NCBI GenBank assembly: GCA_964612675.1
Contig: CAZTDD010000011.1
Coordinates: forward strand, 19,740-83,739
DNA length: 64,000 nt
Direction of reading: 5' to 3'
Source: CAZTDD01 sp964612675
GTDB lineage: Bacteria; Hinthialibacterota; Hinthialibacteria; Hinthialibacterales; JAKPRU01
The notes under the pieces were generated by a model. It searched no databases. It was given only the letters and a program-made list of their open reading frames with translations, and had not been told where the DNA came from. The first letter of the stretch is position 1, and each line of letters opens with the position of its first letter. The translations under genes and the position numbers were made by a program. This document shows positions 1-8,974 of this stretch, one piece after another.

Positions 1-33
1 GAGCGATTGGCAGAGAGTGAAGAAATGAGGTAA
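1..33 (+). CDS. C-terminal tail of an upstream gene (partial)
   Basis: Frame 1 is open from the window edge and reads ERLAESEEMR before a TAA at 31-33, four bases before the ATG of the sugar kinase. The tight spacing suggests that an upstream gene is co-transcribed with the kinase. Too little is visible to name a family, and a chance open frame cannot be excluded. Confidence 0.35.
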   Translation, partial: ERLAESEEMR

Positions 34-37
34 TCCA

Positions 38-976
38 ATGACAAAAACAGTCGTATCCATCGGAGAAATTCTTTGGGATCTTCTTCCCGACGGTCCGCAG
101 TTAGGTGGCGCTCCGTTCAACTTCGCTTATCGTGTCAAGACATTAGGGGATCGAGGCTTTATTGTCAGCCGGCTCGGTCGTGATGAGCTGGGACACAAAG
201 CGTGGGATAGGGCTGTTTCGCTTGGGATGGATGCAGAGTATCTGCAATGGGATGAACAAACTCCTACGGGCACTGTCAAGGTCGAGGTCGATGATGCGGG
301 GAATCCGGATTTTTTTATTGTTCCCGGAGTCGCGTACGACAATTTGGAAGTGAATGATGCGTTGCTGAAACTGGTTTACGAAGCCGATTGCGTCTGTTTC
401 GGTACTCTGATCCAACGGACACCGACAGGGCATAAAACCGTACAGACCCTTCTCGAGGCCTCAGGGGAGGCGGTGAAACAATTGGACATTAACCTTCGAA
501 AAGACTGCTACACAAAGGAGACAATCACCGAGTCTCTCCAGAAAGCCGACATTTTGAAACTGAATGAAAGTGAAGCGCGATATTTGGCGGACCTGTTTCA
601 GTTCTCGGCGACAGGTTCGCTGCACTCAATAGCCGATGAATTGATCGCGAAGTTTTCTTTGAATCATTGCCTGGTTACGCTTGGCGCTCACGGCGCGTTC
701 GCGGCATCCGCGTCCAGTGAGAAAGCCTATGTGCCGGGATACAAAACCGACGTTATCGACACCTGCGGTTCCGGAGACGCGTTTACGGCGGCGTTCACCT
801 ATCGACTTCTTCGAGGAGCGCCTCTACGAGAGTGTTGTCAACTGGGGAACGCACTCGGGGCAATGGTGGCCGCACAGTCCGGTGGGACGACTCCGATATC
901 TCCCTCCGAGATAGAAGATTTTCTGAAAGAAGATCACGAACGAATTATCGACAAAGAGCTGGAGTCTTTTGCGTGA
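38..976 (+). CDS. PfkB-family carbohydrate kinase, probable fructokinase
   Basis: This 312-residue protein has the ribokinase/PfkB fold and should phosphorylate a sugar, most likely fructose, with ATP in the cytoplasm. The N-terminus has the substrate-side motif GGAPFNFAYRV (about residues 23-33). The C-terminal anion-hole signature is TCGSGDAFTAAF, with Asp247 as the expected catalytic base. Length is normal for fructokinases. The ATG at 38 follows GAGGT at 27-31 and lies just after the stop of a possible upstream gene, so it may be the last gene of a sugar operon lying to the left. Exact substrate is inferred from overall resemblance; another ketose or nucleoside kinase of the family is possible. 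Confidence 0.85.
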   Translation: MTKTVVSIGEILWDLLPDGPQLGGAPFNFAYRVKTLGDRGFIVSRLGRDELGHKAWDRAVSLGMDAEYLQWDEQTPTGTVKVEVDDAGNPDFFIVPGVAYDNLEVNDALLKLVYEADCVCFGTLIQRTPTGHKTVQTLLEASGEAVKQLDINLRKDCYTKETITESLQKADILKLNESEARYLADLFQFSATGSLHSIADELIAKFSLNHCLVTLGAHGAFAASASSEKAYVPGYKTDVIDTCGSGDAFTAAFTYRLLRGAPLRECCQLGNALGAMVAAQSGGTTPISPSEIEDFLKEDHERIIDKELESFA

Positions 977-1056
977 CACAGAATCGGTTCCAGCGACTCC
1001 CCATCGGCGATTTGTCCTCTGCAAATTAAACAAGTCACCCCATGGCAAGGATTTCC

Positions 1057-1085
1057 TTGACAACACTTCGGACTAGCCGGATACT
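1057..1085 (+). promoter_or_regulatory. Sigma-70 type promoter for the B12 transport operon
   Basis: A perfect TTGACA (1057-1062) is followed after 17 bases by GATACT (1080-1085), which matches TATAAT at four of six positions. Transcription would start near 1092, just upstream of the cobalamin riboswitch. Confidence 0.65.
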
Positions 1086-1104
1086 GCTTGAGACGGAAGG
1101 TATG

Positions 1105-1285
1105 TCGACATTGTTTTTGCGAGGCAGTGTACGACAGGGAAGTTCGGTGAAAATCCGACGCGGTCCCGCCACTGTAACCGGGAACGAAACCTCATCTGCC
1201 ATTGTCTCTTTCGAGAAGAGATGAGAAGGCGAGGAAGTAGGCGAGAGACAGTCGCCCGGAAGCCAGGAGACCTCCCTCCCGTCGA
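1105..1285 (+). promoter_or_regulatory. Cobalamin (B12) riboswitch 1
   Basis: The conserved core is readable. It includes GGAAGTTCGGTGAAAATCCG, then GCGGTCCCGCCACTGTAACC, and a closing B12 box AGCCAGGAGACC at 1261-1272. The order and spacing match cobalamin aptamers of the class upstream of btu and cob genes. It lies between a sigma-70 promoter and btuF, btuC, btuD, cobO and the DUF1638 fusion, so adenosyl- or other cobalamin should repress this operon. Confidence 0.95.
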
Positions 1286-1373
1286 AATCGTTGATATCAA
1301 TGGGCCGACCGAGGAGGAGGCAGACGATAATGAAGCTACGATCCATCATTCCCCCTTCTTCCATAGCCCATTC

Positions 1374-1411
1374 CGATTCGTACTAAACGGTTTACCGATT
1401 CGGACGAATCG
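1374..1411 (+). promoter_or_regulatory. Competing hairpins in the riboswitch 1 leader
   Basis: CGATTCGT at 1374-1381 can pair with ACGAATCG at 1404-1411. The second strand can instead pair with the nearer CGATTC at 1396-1401. The two stems exclude each other and lie between the aptamer and the start of btuF, so they could form an expression platform. No T-run follows, so control would be translational or by another route. This is an inference from pairing alone. Confidence 0.35.
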
Positions 1412-1469
1412 CCGTCGATGCGTTTGACTACGTATTGTGACCGACAGCCGATTTCTTTTGGGCGATAAC

Positions 1470-2345
1470 ATGGAATTCAAAAACGGTATATCTAGAATAT
1501 TTTTCGTGCGCATTTTTCCGGTATGTGTTATCCTCTCAGGAGTATTCGGTTATTCGTATGCCGCTGAAGAACACCGCATCGTTACCCTGGTACCTTCCGC
1601 GACGAAAATGGTCGCGGATCTGGGGCGCGCCGCTTCGCTTGTAGGCATAACGAAGTACTGCGAACGGCCCGAAAACGCTACACGCGCACAGATTGTCGGA
1701 TCGCTTCAGACTCCGAATCTGGAATTGATCGTATCCCTTCGACCGACCTTGGTCATCGCCGATATCGAATCCAACCGGCCTGCAACTGTCGACAAGCTTC
1801 GTGCCGTGAATATTCCGGTCCTCGTTCTCGATAATTCCAGAACCGTGGGAGATCTTATGGTCGCGTTTAAGCGGGTGGCGGAAAAGATCGGGGCGGAAAG
1901 GGATGCCGAGAACTTTTTGCAGAAATTCCAGAAGGATCTGAAAAAGATTACCAATCGGATAAAAGGGCAAGAAAGAAAACGCGTTTTTATCGAGATTTGG
2001 AGTAAACCCCTGATTACGGCGTCGGGGGACAGTTTTATCCACAATATCGTAGAAACCGCCGGCGGAAAGAACGTTTTCGCAGACAGTCCAATAGCGTATT
2101 CGAAGATTTCTATGGAATCCGTGATTGCAAGAAGGCCGGAGGTTATTTTAGTCCTAACGAACATGGACTCGGAAGCCGCTCGAACAAACGCGTATAGGGA
2201 GTTTGCGCCGCTTCGATCCTGCAAGGTTGCGCAGATCGATGACCCGGACCTGACAACTCCTTGTTTGTCTTCCTTCCTGCATTCGGTTGAGATTGTCGCC
2301 GAGGTTCTACATCCGGAAATGAAGAATAAAGAAGGCGGGCAATGA
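1470..2345 (+). CDS. btuF: Periplasmic B12-binding protein (BtuF-like)
   Basis: Substrate-binding protein of the BtuF/FecB class III type, 291 residues from the ATG at 1470. The N-terminus MEFKNGISRIFFVRIF continues into a hydrophobic signal ending near YSYAAEE. After it comes the fold's typical HRIVTLVPSATKMVADLG and later SLRPTLVIADIE, as in cobalamin-binding proteins. A GTG at 1437 would add 11 residues before the signal peptide and is disfavoured. The stop overlaps the permease start (ATGA). The B12 riboswitch upstream and cobO downstream support cobalamin rather than iron-siderophore as ligand; this is context, since the fold alone does not tell. Confidence 0.88.
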   Translation: MEFKNGISRIFFVRIFPVCVILSGVFGYSYAAEEHRIVTLVPSATKMVADLGRAASLVGITKYCERPENATRAQIVGSLQTPNLELIVSLRPTLVIADIESNRPATVDKLRAVNIPVLVLDNSRTVGDLMVAFKRVAEKIGAERDAENFLQKFQKDLKKITNRIKGQERKRVFIEIWSKPLITASGDSFIHNIVETAGGKNVFADSPIAYSKISMESVIARRPEVILVLTNMDSEAARTNAYREFAPLRSCKVAQIDDPDLTTPCLSSFLHSVEIVAEVLHPEMKNKEGGQ

Positions 2346-3322
2346 AAGTCCTCTGGTACACCGTTCCATTATTTCTTGTAGTGTTGCTTTTTTTGGCAGT
2401 AGCCGAGATAGCAACGGGGCCTGCCGGTCTTTCTTTCAAAGAAATTTTGGATGCCCTGGTGGAGCCGGACACGCCCAATGCCGCGATCCTATGGAGCCTG
2501 CGCATACCCAGAATGCTGTATGGTATTTTGGTCGGCACGGGGCTTGCGGTCTCCGGACTTGCTTTGCAAGGCCTTTTCCGCAACCCGCTTGCGGAACCGT
2601 TTACATTGGGGATATCGGGCGGTGCGGCACTCGGTGCGGTTCTTGTGATCACGTTCGGGATTCAATTCGGATCGGTAGCGATCAGCCTGGCATCATTTGT
2701 CGGTGCTCTTTTGGTTTGTCTTGTTGTCTATCTATTGGCGAAACGGACCCTTTTCTCTCCGACAGCGTTGATTTTGGGCGGTGTCATTCTCGGTTATTTC
2801 GCGCAGTCGGGTGTGCTTCTGGCTTTTTCGCTCGCCCCCAGCCACCGGACACACGGTGCAATGATGTGGTTGATGGGCGACCTCGGTTCGGCATCGCGCG
2901 AGCTCCTGCTGCCGACGTTCCTGTTGTCCGGGATCGGAATTTTTCTGCTGGCGGGCAAGGCGCGCGGCTTAAATCTGCTCTCCATGGGAGAGGAAAAAGC
3001 CTCGTCACTCGGTTTGAACGTTGCTCGTCTCCGTGGCAATGTGTTTGTCTGGTCCAGCCTTGTCGCCGGATCATGCGTGGCCGCGGTGGGCATTGTTGGC
3101 TTTGTCGGATTGATTATTCCGAACGCGGTCCGGCGTTGTTTCGGTGGAGATCATCGGATTTTGTTTCCACTCTCTGCGCTGCTCGGGGCGTCCTTTGTTC
3201 TGGCCTGCGATGTGCTCGCGCGGTCCCTTATCAGTCCGATAGAATTACCGCTCGGTGTAATAACCGGATTTGTCGGAAGTTTTGTTTTTCTTTGGATTTT
3301 TGCGTCTCGTAAACGTGTGTAG
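2342..3322 (+). CDS. btuC: B12 ABC transporter permease (BtuC-like, FecCD family)
   Basis: Integral membrane protein of 326 residues with about ten hydrophobic segments. It has the FecCD signatures RIPRMLYGILVGTGLAVSG, then GLFRNPLAEPFTLGISGG and VGFVGLIIPNAVR. As a dimer it would form the inner-membrane channel for cobalamin delivered by the BtuF-like protein. It overlaps btuF by four bases (ATGA) and is followed closely by the ATPase gene, so the three are translationally coupled and under riboswitch 1. FecCD permeases for siderophores are equally similar; the B12 assignment rests on the operon. Confidence 0.9.
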   Translation: MKVLWYTVPLFLVVLLFLAVAEIATGPAGLSFKEILDALVEPDTPNAAILWSLRIPRMLYGILVGTGLAVSGLALQGLFRNPLAEPFTLGISGGAALGAVLVITFGIQFGSVAISLASFVGALLVCLVVYLLAKRTLFSPTALILGGVILGYFAQSGVLLAFSLAPSHRTHGAMMWLMGDLGSASRELLLPTFLLSGIGIFLLAGKARGLNLLSMGEEKASSLGLNVARLRGNVFVWSSLVAGSCVAAVGIVGFVGLIIPNAVRRCFGGDHRILFPLSALLGASFVLACDVLARSLISPIELPLGVITGFVGSFVFLWIFASRKRV

Positions 3323-3335
3323 CTGGGGATACGCT

Positions 3336-4082
3336 ATGCTGGACTTGGAAAATGTGACCATTAAGGCCGACGGGAAAACCATCGTTGACGATTTTTCGGC
3401 GCAATTCGAGGCAGGCACGATATCGTGTATTATCGGCCCGAACGGCGCCGGAAAAAGTACTCTTCTGCGGGCCGTGGCGGGCGTTTCGGGGATTGATGCC
3501 GGAAAAACCGTGTATAACGGAGCCGACCTATCCACTCTGACTCCTCAACAGAGAGCCCGGAGAATCTCCTACCTACCGCAATCCATGCAATATACGCCGA
3601 ATTATTCGGTTTCATTGCTGGTACAGCTCGCCGATCATCCGTGGCATGGACGATGGGACCCTAAATGGCGGGCCGAGCATTTGCAGCGGTGTCTGGAATT
3701 ATGCAACGTGTATGAATTCAGGGATCGCGATGTCGCTACCCTGAGCGGAGGCGAACGGCAACGGGTATACTTGTCTCAAGTAATTTACCAAAATACGCCG
3801 GTTATTCTACTTGATGAACCGAGTTCATTTCTCGACCTCAAGAATATCGTATTGATTGAAGATATACTGGCACGAATTCGGGACGAGAATCATATCGTTC
3901 TCCTTGTGACACACGATCTACAGACCGTTCAAAGAATTGCAGATCGGGTCATCGCTATGAAACACGGAAAAGTATTTACAATTGATCGTCCGACAGCAGT
4001 GCTGCGCTCAACCGCGATTGCGGAGTTGTTCGATCTAGGCGAGCAGGCTGTTCGCGAGCGTCTCGAATGGCATTTGAGCTAG
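3336..4082 (+). CDS. btuD: B12 ABC transporter ATPase (BtuD-like)
   Basis: ATP-binding subunit of 248 residues from the ATG at 3336. Walker A GPNGAGKST is near residues 34-42. The signature LSGGERQRV and Walker B VILLDEPSSFLDL follow, and then the switch His in LLVTHDL. An in-frame ATG at 3270 lies inside btuC and would add a 22-residue extension that is only the shadow of btuC, so 3336 is preferred. It energises cobalamin import with the BtuC-like permease. Confidence 0.9.
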   Translation: MLDLENVTIKADGKTIVDDFSAQFEAGTISCIIGPNGAGKSTLLRAVAGVSGIDAGKTVYNGADLSTLTPQQRARRISYLPQSMQYTPNYSVSLLVQLADHPWHGRWDPKWRAEHLQRCLELCNVYEFRDRDVATLSGGERQRVYLSQVIYQNTPVILLDEPSSFLDLKNIVLIEDILARIRDENHIVLLVTHDLQTVQRIADRVIAMKHGKVFTIDRPTAVLRSTAIAELFDLGEQAVRERLEWHLS

Positions 4083-4106
4083 ATATTAGGGGCCGCCGGT
4101 CGGGCA

Positions 4107-4643
4107 ATGGATGGCCACGTTACCATGACTGACAAAGGATATGTTCAGGTCTATACAGGCGACGGTAAGGGAAAGACAACAGCCGCGCTGGGGCTGGCTC
4201 TTCGAGCGGCAGGGGCAGAATATCGCGTGTTTATCGGCCAATTTATGAAAAAGGGGGAATACTCCGAGATAAAAGCGTTGGAGCGTCTCTCACCGCATGT
4301 GACTGTAACGCAGTACGGCAGAAAGGGATTCATTTCAGCCCCATCGGAAGAAGACATCCGTACCGCTCAACATGGTTTCGAGGAAATCGGGCAGGTTATT
4401 TCTTCCGGCGAGTACCGAATTGTGATTCTCGACGAGCTGCTGGTCGCTGTCGATCTTGGGCTGGTGCCGGCGGAAGACCTTCTGCAACTGCTTTCCCTGC
4501 GGCCTCCGCACGTGGAACTGGTTCTAACTGGACGAAATGCACATCCCGCAATTATCGACGCAGCGGACCTTGTTACGGAAATGCGGGAAGTGAAGCATTA
4601 TTTCCATAAAGGCGTCGGGGCGAGAAAAGGGATTGAAGAGTGA
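4107..4643 (+). CDS. cobO: Cob(I)alamin adenosyltransferase (CobO/BtuR type)
   Basis: This 178-residue protein has the CobO P-loop VYTGDGKGKTTAALG near residue 17. Next come FIGQFMKKGEYSE and the downstream motif VILDELLVAVDLGL, then VELVLTGRNAHPAI, all typical of the family. It transfers the adenosyl group of ATP to reduced cobalamin in the cytoplasm, completing salvage of corrinoids imported by BtuFCD. A second in-frame ATG at 4125 (MTDKGYVQ) is also possible. It lies 24 bases after btuD in the riboswitch 1 operon. Confidence 0.93.
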   Translation: MDGHVTMTDKGYVQVYTGDGKGKTTAALGLALRAAGAEYRVFIGQFMKKGEYSEIKALERLSPHVTVTQYGRKGFISAPSEEDIRTAQHGFEEIGQVISSGEYRIVILDELLVAVDLGLVPAEDLLQLLSLRPPHVELVLTGRNAHPAIIDAADLVTEMREVKHYFHKGVGARKGIEE

Positions 4644-4649
4644 GTGAGT

Positions 4650-4705
4650 TTCGTGGGTTACGCTCCTCAGAGGTACGCACGTTGGGTATCTGTGGGCTGA
4701 GATAG
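4650..4705. repeat. Dispersed repeat, GTGGGTTACGC family (copy 1)
   Basis: The block begins GTGGGTTACGCTCCTCAGAG and resembles blocks near 14276, 21997 and 54294. These are short intergenic remnants of one family, several ending in a complementary CTAACCCACCCTA. Confidence 0.5.
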
Positions 4706-4771
4706 TAAAATGCCGGAAAGGAATGATTGAAACAAGAAGACACCAAGGAGACACGAAAGCACGAAAGAATA

Positions 4772-7606
4772 ATGAAAAAAGAGAATATCCATGTGATCGC
4801 GTGCGGAGTGTTGGCACCCGACATCCGAAATGTGTCGCGGAAGGCGGGACTGAATATTACCACGCATTTCCTTCCAGGCGGTCTCCATGAGCGACCGAAG
4901 GAGCTCTTGGCACGACTCCAGGATGCCGTCAATCGCGTGTCGGCGTCCGGCGGTACGGATCGGATCGCGATTGGATACGGTGTATGTGGGTTAGGTACGG
5001 TTGGGTTGACTTCCAAGGATATCCCGCTGGTTATGCCGCGGGTTCATGACTGTATCGCGTTATTCCTGGGCTCGGACGCAGCGTATAAGGAGCAATTTGC
5101 GAAATATCCGGGAACGTATTACATCTCCGCAGGTTGGGTTCTGGAGAAGGTTTTGCCGAACTCGATGGACAAACAAGGACAGTTCCAGGGGGGCGCGGAA
5201 GATCTTCGCCGTGAGGCGTTGATCGAGAAATACGGTAAAGAGAATGCGGATGCGATTGAGTATTTCTTTAACAGCTGGCAGCGCAATTATCAGCGAGCGG
5301 CGTTTATTGATACAGGTATTGAGGAACATCGAAGACGGTATGCGGACGTAGCGAAAGCAATGGCCGAAGAGTTCGGCTGGAGGTACGAAGAGCTTCCCGG
5401 TACGGGCGAAATTCTCTCCAGACTATTGACAACCGATCAAACAACGGATGAGATCCTGGTCGTTCCGCCGCATCATGTCACTGTCTATGACTCGCTGGGT
5501 AAGGGACTTCAGGCGGTTCCTATCCGCGAGAAGGAGAAGGCGCCGGATGATTCGTCAACGTCCCGTCAATTAGTCTTCGAAGAGACTCTTGAAAACGACG
5601 AAGATGTTTCCGATGTGCGGCTCGGCCTTGGCATCGATGCAGGCGGGACGTATACAGATGTAGTTATCTATGATTTTCACGAAAGTCGCGTTCTTGAAAA
5701 GGCAAAATCTCTGACAACAAAATGGGATTTTACGATAGGAATCGAGAAGGCGATCTCCAGTCTGAGTGAGAATAACCTGCAAAATGTCGATCTTGTCTCC
5801 GTATCGACGACCCTTGCGACAAACGCCATCGTCGAGGGCCGAGGGCAGAAAGTCGGCCTGCTACTCATGCCTCCTTACGGCCGGTTTGGAGGAAGTGAGA
5901 TCGACCACCGTCCTATAGCGGTCATTCAGGGGCAACTCGATTTCGACGGTTCGGAAATCGTTCCTATCGATCCGGGGCAGATTCGTCACGCAATACGTCA
6001 CATGGTGGAAGATGAAGAGGTCGGTTCCATCGCAGTTGCAGGATACGCCAGCAACCGGAATCCGGCGCATGAGCTGCAGGTAAAGGACATCGTTCAGAAA
6101 GAATTTGGACTGACAGTAACCTGTGGTGACGATGTATCCGACCTATTGGATTATCGATTCCGCGCACAAACCGCCGCGTTTAACGCCCGAATTGTGCCGG
6201 CCCTCGAAGCCCTTCTGGAAAGAACACAGGAAGCCCTCGATCGCAAAGGCGTTCATGCACCGATCATGGTCGTAAAAAGCGACGGTTCGCTGATGAGCGT
6301 TGAGTCTGCGCGGTATCGGCCGGTCGAGACGCTACTCTCCGGTCCGGCCGCAAGCGTGGCCGGCGCACGGTTTCTGTCGAATTTGAACAATGCGCTGGTG
6401 GTCGATATGGGCGGAACGACAACCGATACCGCAATGATCGAAAATGGAGTCGTGCAGATTTGCGAAAAAGGAGCACGGGTCGGCGATTGGCAAACCCATG
6501 TAAAAGCACTGGATATGCGGACCTTGGGACTCGGCGGAGATAGCCGCATCCTTTATGAGAAACGGCACATTCGGATCGGTCCGCATCGCGTTAATCCGGT
6601 TTCCGCGCTTGAAGGTCGGGAGAATTGTGCGGAAACGTTCGACTGGATTGAAGCGCACATGGACTATTTTACAACATCGACGGATCGAATGGACATTGTT
6701 TTCCTTTACAATTCCAATGTGAGGGACTATGGAGACAGCGAGGAAACACGGATCCTGGAGTTGTTGAAAAACAGGCCCTATACCGTTCATGAATTGGCAT
6801 TCGATATTAGTGGGAATCCATATAGACAGTTGCCGTTACAACGGCTGGAGGAAGATCACCAGATTCAGCGGGCGGCCTTAACTCCGACCGATTTACTGCA
6901 TGTGACAGGGGAAATGAACTTATGGAATCCAGACTACGGGCGACGGATCAGTGAGATTCTAAGCAGAATAGCCGGAGTTACTTCCAAACAATTCAGCGAA
7001 TATGTGCTACGCGAAATCACGCGAAACCTGGCTGTCGAGATTCTGAAGAAACAAGCGGAATTCGATGTCGATCCGGACGAGCTTCAACAGTCAAAATCCG
7101 CCATGGCTCTGCTCGAAAATATGTTAAACGGCGGAAATGAACGGTTCCGGGTACGAGTGAAAATAGAATATCCAATTGTTGGAATCGGAGCGCCGATTCA
7201 TCATTTCTTGCCGAAAGCCGCCGCTTTACTCGAGACCCGATCGATTATTCCGCCGGATGCGGACGTTGCAAATGCAATCGGCGCTATCTCCAGTTCGGTC
7301 CTTATTCACAAACAAGTGAAAATCTCCCCCAACCCGGACGGCCGATTCAACGTGTACGGGGTTGTGGACGCGCCTGTATTTACGGATTTTGAGCTTGCAC
7401 AAGAATTCGCTGTGCGTCACTTGAAACATGCCGCCCGAGAAATGGCGCGCAATGCGGGAACGAGCCAGACACGGGTAGAGATTATTATCCACGATCGTAT
7501 GGCTCCGTTGGCGGACGGAGACCAGCAATTTCTCGGCCGCACATTGGAGGCACGTCTGTCGGGACGTCCCAATCCGGCCCGACTGGAGGAAAAATTGATG
7601 ACGTGA
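4772..7606 (+). CDS. DUF1638 - hydantoinase/oxoprolinase A (ASKHA ATPase) fusion
   Basis: Residue numbers are from ATG 4772 (944 residues). Residues 1 to about 235 resemble DUF1638: VIACGVLAPDI, later IAIGYGVCGLG and ISAGWVLEK. From about 280 a hydantoinase/oxoprolinase A-type ASKHA domain follows, with phosphate motifs LGIDAGGTYTDVV (near 286) and VVDMGGTTTD (near 543). A TTG at 4727 would add residues encoded by a CACCAAGGAGACACGAAAG block that looks like a dispersed repeat. The gene sits last in the B12 operon. DUF1638 genes are often found near corrinoid methyltransferases, and an ASKHA ATPase domain also occurs in the corrinoid reactivase RACo. A role in reactivating or handling a corrinoid protein is therefore a reasonable inference; the actual reaction is unknown. 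Confidence 0.8.
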   Translation: MKKENIHVIACGVLAPDIRNVSRKAGLNITTHFLPGGLHERPKELLARLQDAVNRVSASGGTDRIAIGYGVCGLGTVGLTSKDIPLVMPRVHDCIALFLGSDAAYKEQFAKYPGTYYISAGWVLEKVLPNSMDKQGQFQGGAEDLRREALIEKYGKENADAIEYFFNSWQRNYQRAAFIDTGIEEHRRRYADVAKAMAEEFGWRYEELPGTGEILSRLLTTDQTTDEILVVPPHHVTVYDSLGKGLQAVPIREKEKAPDDSSTSRQLVFEETLENDEDVSDVRLGLGIDAGGTYTDVVIYDFHESRVLEKAKSLTTKWDFTIGIEKAISSLSENNLQNVDLVSVSTTLATNAIVEGRGQKVGLLLMPPYGRFGGSEIDHRPIAVIQGQLDFDGSEIVPIDPGQIRHAIRHMVEDEEVGSIAVAGYASNRNPAHELQVKDIVQKEFGLTVTCGDDVSDLLDYRFRAQTAAFNARIVPALEALLERTQEALDRKGVHAPIMVVKSDGSLMSVESARYRPVETLLSGPAASVAGARFLSNLNNALVVDMGGTTTDTAMIENGVVQICEKGARVGDWQTHVKALDMRTLGLGGDSRILYEKRHIRIGPHRVNPVSALEGRENCAETFDWIEAHMDYFTTSTDRMDIVFLYNSNVRDYGDSEETRILELLKNRPYTVHELAFDISGNPYRQLPLQRLEEDHQIQRAALTPTDLLHVTGEMNLWNPDYGRRISEILSRIAGVTSKQFSEYVLREITRNLAVEILKKQAEFDVDPDELQQSKSAMALLENMLNGGNERFRVRVKIEYPIVGIGAPIHHFLPKAAALLETRSIIPPDADVANAIGAISSSVLIHKQVKISPNPDGRFNVYGVVDAPVFTDFELAQEFAVRHLKHAAREMARNAGTSQTRVEIIIHDRMAPLADGDQQFLGRTLEARLSGRPNPARLEEKLMT

Positions 7607-7746
7607 TCCATCTGACTTATCCGCTGTGTTCGTTAATTACCCCTCGCCGGCGGAGGTTTTGCTGCTGAGGTTTTTGGATTTCATCGGCTCCGCTAACCCA
7701 TCCTACAGTCCAACCCACTCTACAGTCTGTTATTTTGTCAATAGTC

Positions 7747-7774
7747 TTGACTTCTGTTTTTCTTCACCTAGAAT
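7747..7774 (+). promoter_or_regulatory. Sigma-70 type promoter for the DUF4430 operon
   Basis: TTGACT (7747-7752) and TAGAAT (7769-7774) are separated by 16 bases, each matching the consensus at five of six positions. The predicted start, near 7781, is just upstream of the second cobalamin aptamer. Confidence 0.6.
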
Positions 7775-7787
7775 ACGTGCGACATGA

Positions 7788-7965
7788 CTCGTACGGTGCT
7801 CACCTTCGGGTGAACCAAGAGGGAAGCCGGTGAGAGTCCGGCGCGGTCCCGCCACTGTAACCGGGAACGAAACCTCACCCGCCATTGTCCCAAATGGATG
7901 AGAAGGCGAGGGAGTAGGACGTAGCGAAAGCCCGGAAGCCAGGAAACCTGCCGTAGGAGACACTG
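7788..7965 (+). promoter_or_regulatory. Cobalamin (B12) riboswitch 2
   Basis: A second full aptamer core is visible: GGAAGCCGGTGAGAGTCCGG, GCGGTCCCGCCACTGTAACC and the B12 box AGCCAGGAAACC at 7937-7948. It is followed by an intrinsic terminator before the DUF4430 gene, so high cobalamin should terminate transcription of the secreted-protein operon. Confidence 0.96.
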
Positions 7966-8021
7966 TCACCTCTTCGGGGATTGAGAGCGTGGCGAACCGA
8001 CCAAACAGGAACGTATCGGAT

Positions 8022-8053
8022 GCCCCGGCCCGTGAGGTGACCGGGGCGTTTTT
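8022..8053 (+). terminator. Riboswitch-controlled intrinsic terminator
   Basis: GCCCCGG at 8022-8028 pairs perfectly with CCGGGGC at 8041-8047 and is followed by a G and five T (8049-8053). Its place between aptamer and first gene makes it the likely expression platform of riboswitch 2. Confidence 0.8.
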
Positions 8054-8125
8054 GTCCGGGTTTCTCCTCTTTTTCTGTTCGTACGCCCGCTTCCCACAAT
8101 CCAAACATAGAGGAGATATGGAACG

Positions 8126-8962
8126 ATGAAGCGATCGCGGATTGTCCTTCTCGGACTGGGTCTACTGGTTACGTTGCCTGCGTGGGCCGCCAATAAGGCG
8201 GGTATTGTGATCCAAAACTCGACGGGGGAAGTTGTCACTCGCTGTGTCGAGTTCGATGAAAAGACACTGACCGTACAAGAAATTCTTAAAGAATCCGGAT
8301 TTAAACTCATTACGAAAGAGTTTTCATTCGGCGCGATGATTTGCTACTTGCATAATGACGGCCAAATAGACTGCTCCGATCATCCGGAAGGCTGGTTCTG
8401 GAATTTCTATCAACATGACGGAACAAATTGGACGATTGCGGATGTTGGCATTTCGTCCGCCGAGGCCGGCGACGGAGACATATTCGGATTTGTTTTCGGA
8501 CCGTGGGACGAGACAAAGCCTCCCGCCACAACGTATTCAGACATTTGCGAAATCACGAGCGCTGCGGGCCTGGTTGTGGACCACAGCGACGGCCGCAGAG
8601 TTGTGAGAAAGGTCATTTTTCCGGGCGAGACAATTACAGGTCTGCAGCTTCTCGAGCGCAGCGGGCTTTCTCTCGTCACAAGCGAAAGTTCGTTCGGCGT
8701 TGCGATTTGCTCTATCGACGGCGAGGGACAACCGGCCGATGATTGCTTCGGTGATCCGGACGGTCGTTTTTGGGCGTACAGCATCCTGAACAAAGAGGAC
8801 CAGTGGGAGATGGCACCAGCGGGTTCCAAGGACACCATCGTTCGCGACGGGGATATTCACGGTTATTACTATAGTGTCTGGGGGGCTACGCAACCGCCGA
8901 TCCGTCAAAGCGACATTTTCGGATTCCGCTCGTCTGTACCGCTATGGGAAGCATACCGATAA
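8126..8962 (+). CDS. Secreted tandem DUF4430 (transcobalamin-like) protein
   Basis: This 278-residue protein has a signal peptide (MKRSRIVLLGLGLLVTLPAWA, cut near AWA) and two similar domains, about residues 25-135 and 148-262. Each has a beta-rich start (GIVIQNSTGEVV / GLVVDHSDGRRV). Next comes SFG.(A/M)(I)C with a second Cys 9-12 residues later, then an aromatic GWFW or GRFW motif and a closing DGDI.G. This matches DUF4430, the family of the C-terminal domain of animal transcobalamin and intrinsic factor, which covers the bound cobalamin. An RBS (GGAGAT) precedes the ATG. Control by a B12 riboswitch strongly suggests extracellular or periplasmic B12 binding; binding itself is inferred. Confidence 0.85.
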   Translation: MKRSRIVLLGLGLLVTLPAWAANKAGIVIQNSTGEVVTRCVEFDEKTLTVQEILKESGFKLITKEFSFGAMICYLHNDGQIDCSDHPEGWFWNFYQHDGTNWTIADVGISSAEAGDGDIFGFVFGPWDETKPPATTYSDICEITSAAGLVVDHSDGRRVVRKVIFPGETITGLQLLERSGLSLVTSESSFGVAICSIDGEGQPADDCFGDPDGRFWAYSILNKEDQWEMAPAGSKDTIVRDGDIHGYYYSVWGATQPPIRQSDIFGFRSSVPLWEAYR

Positions 8963-8974
8963 GAGATCGTTGCT

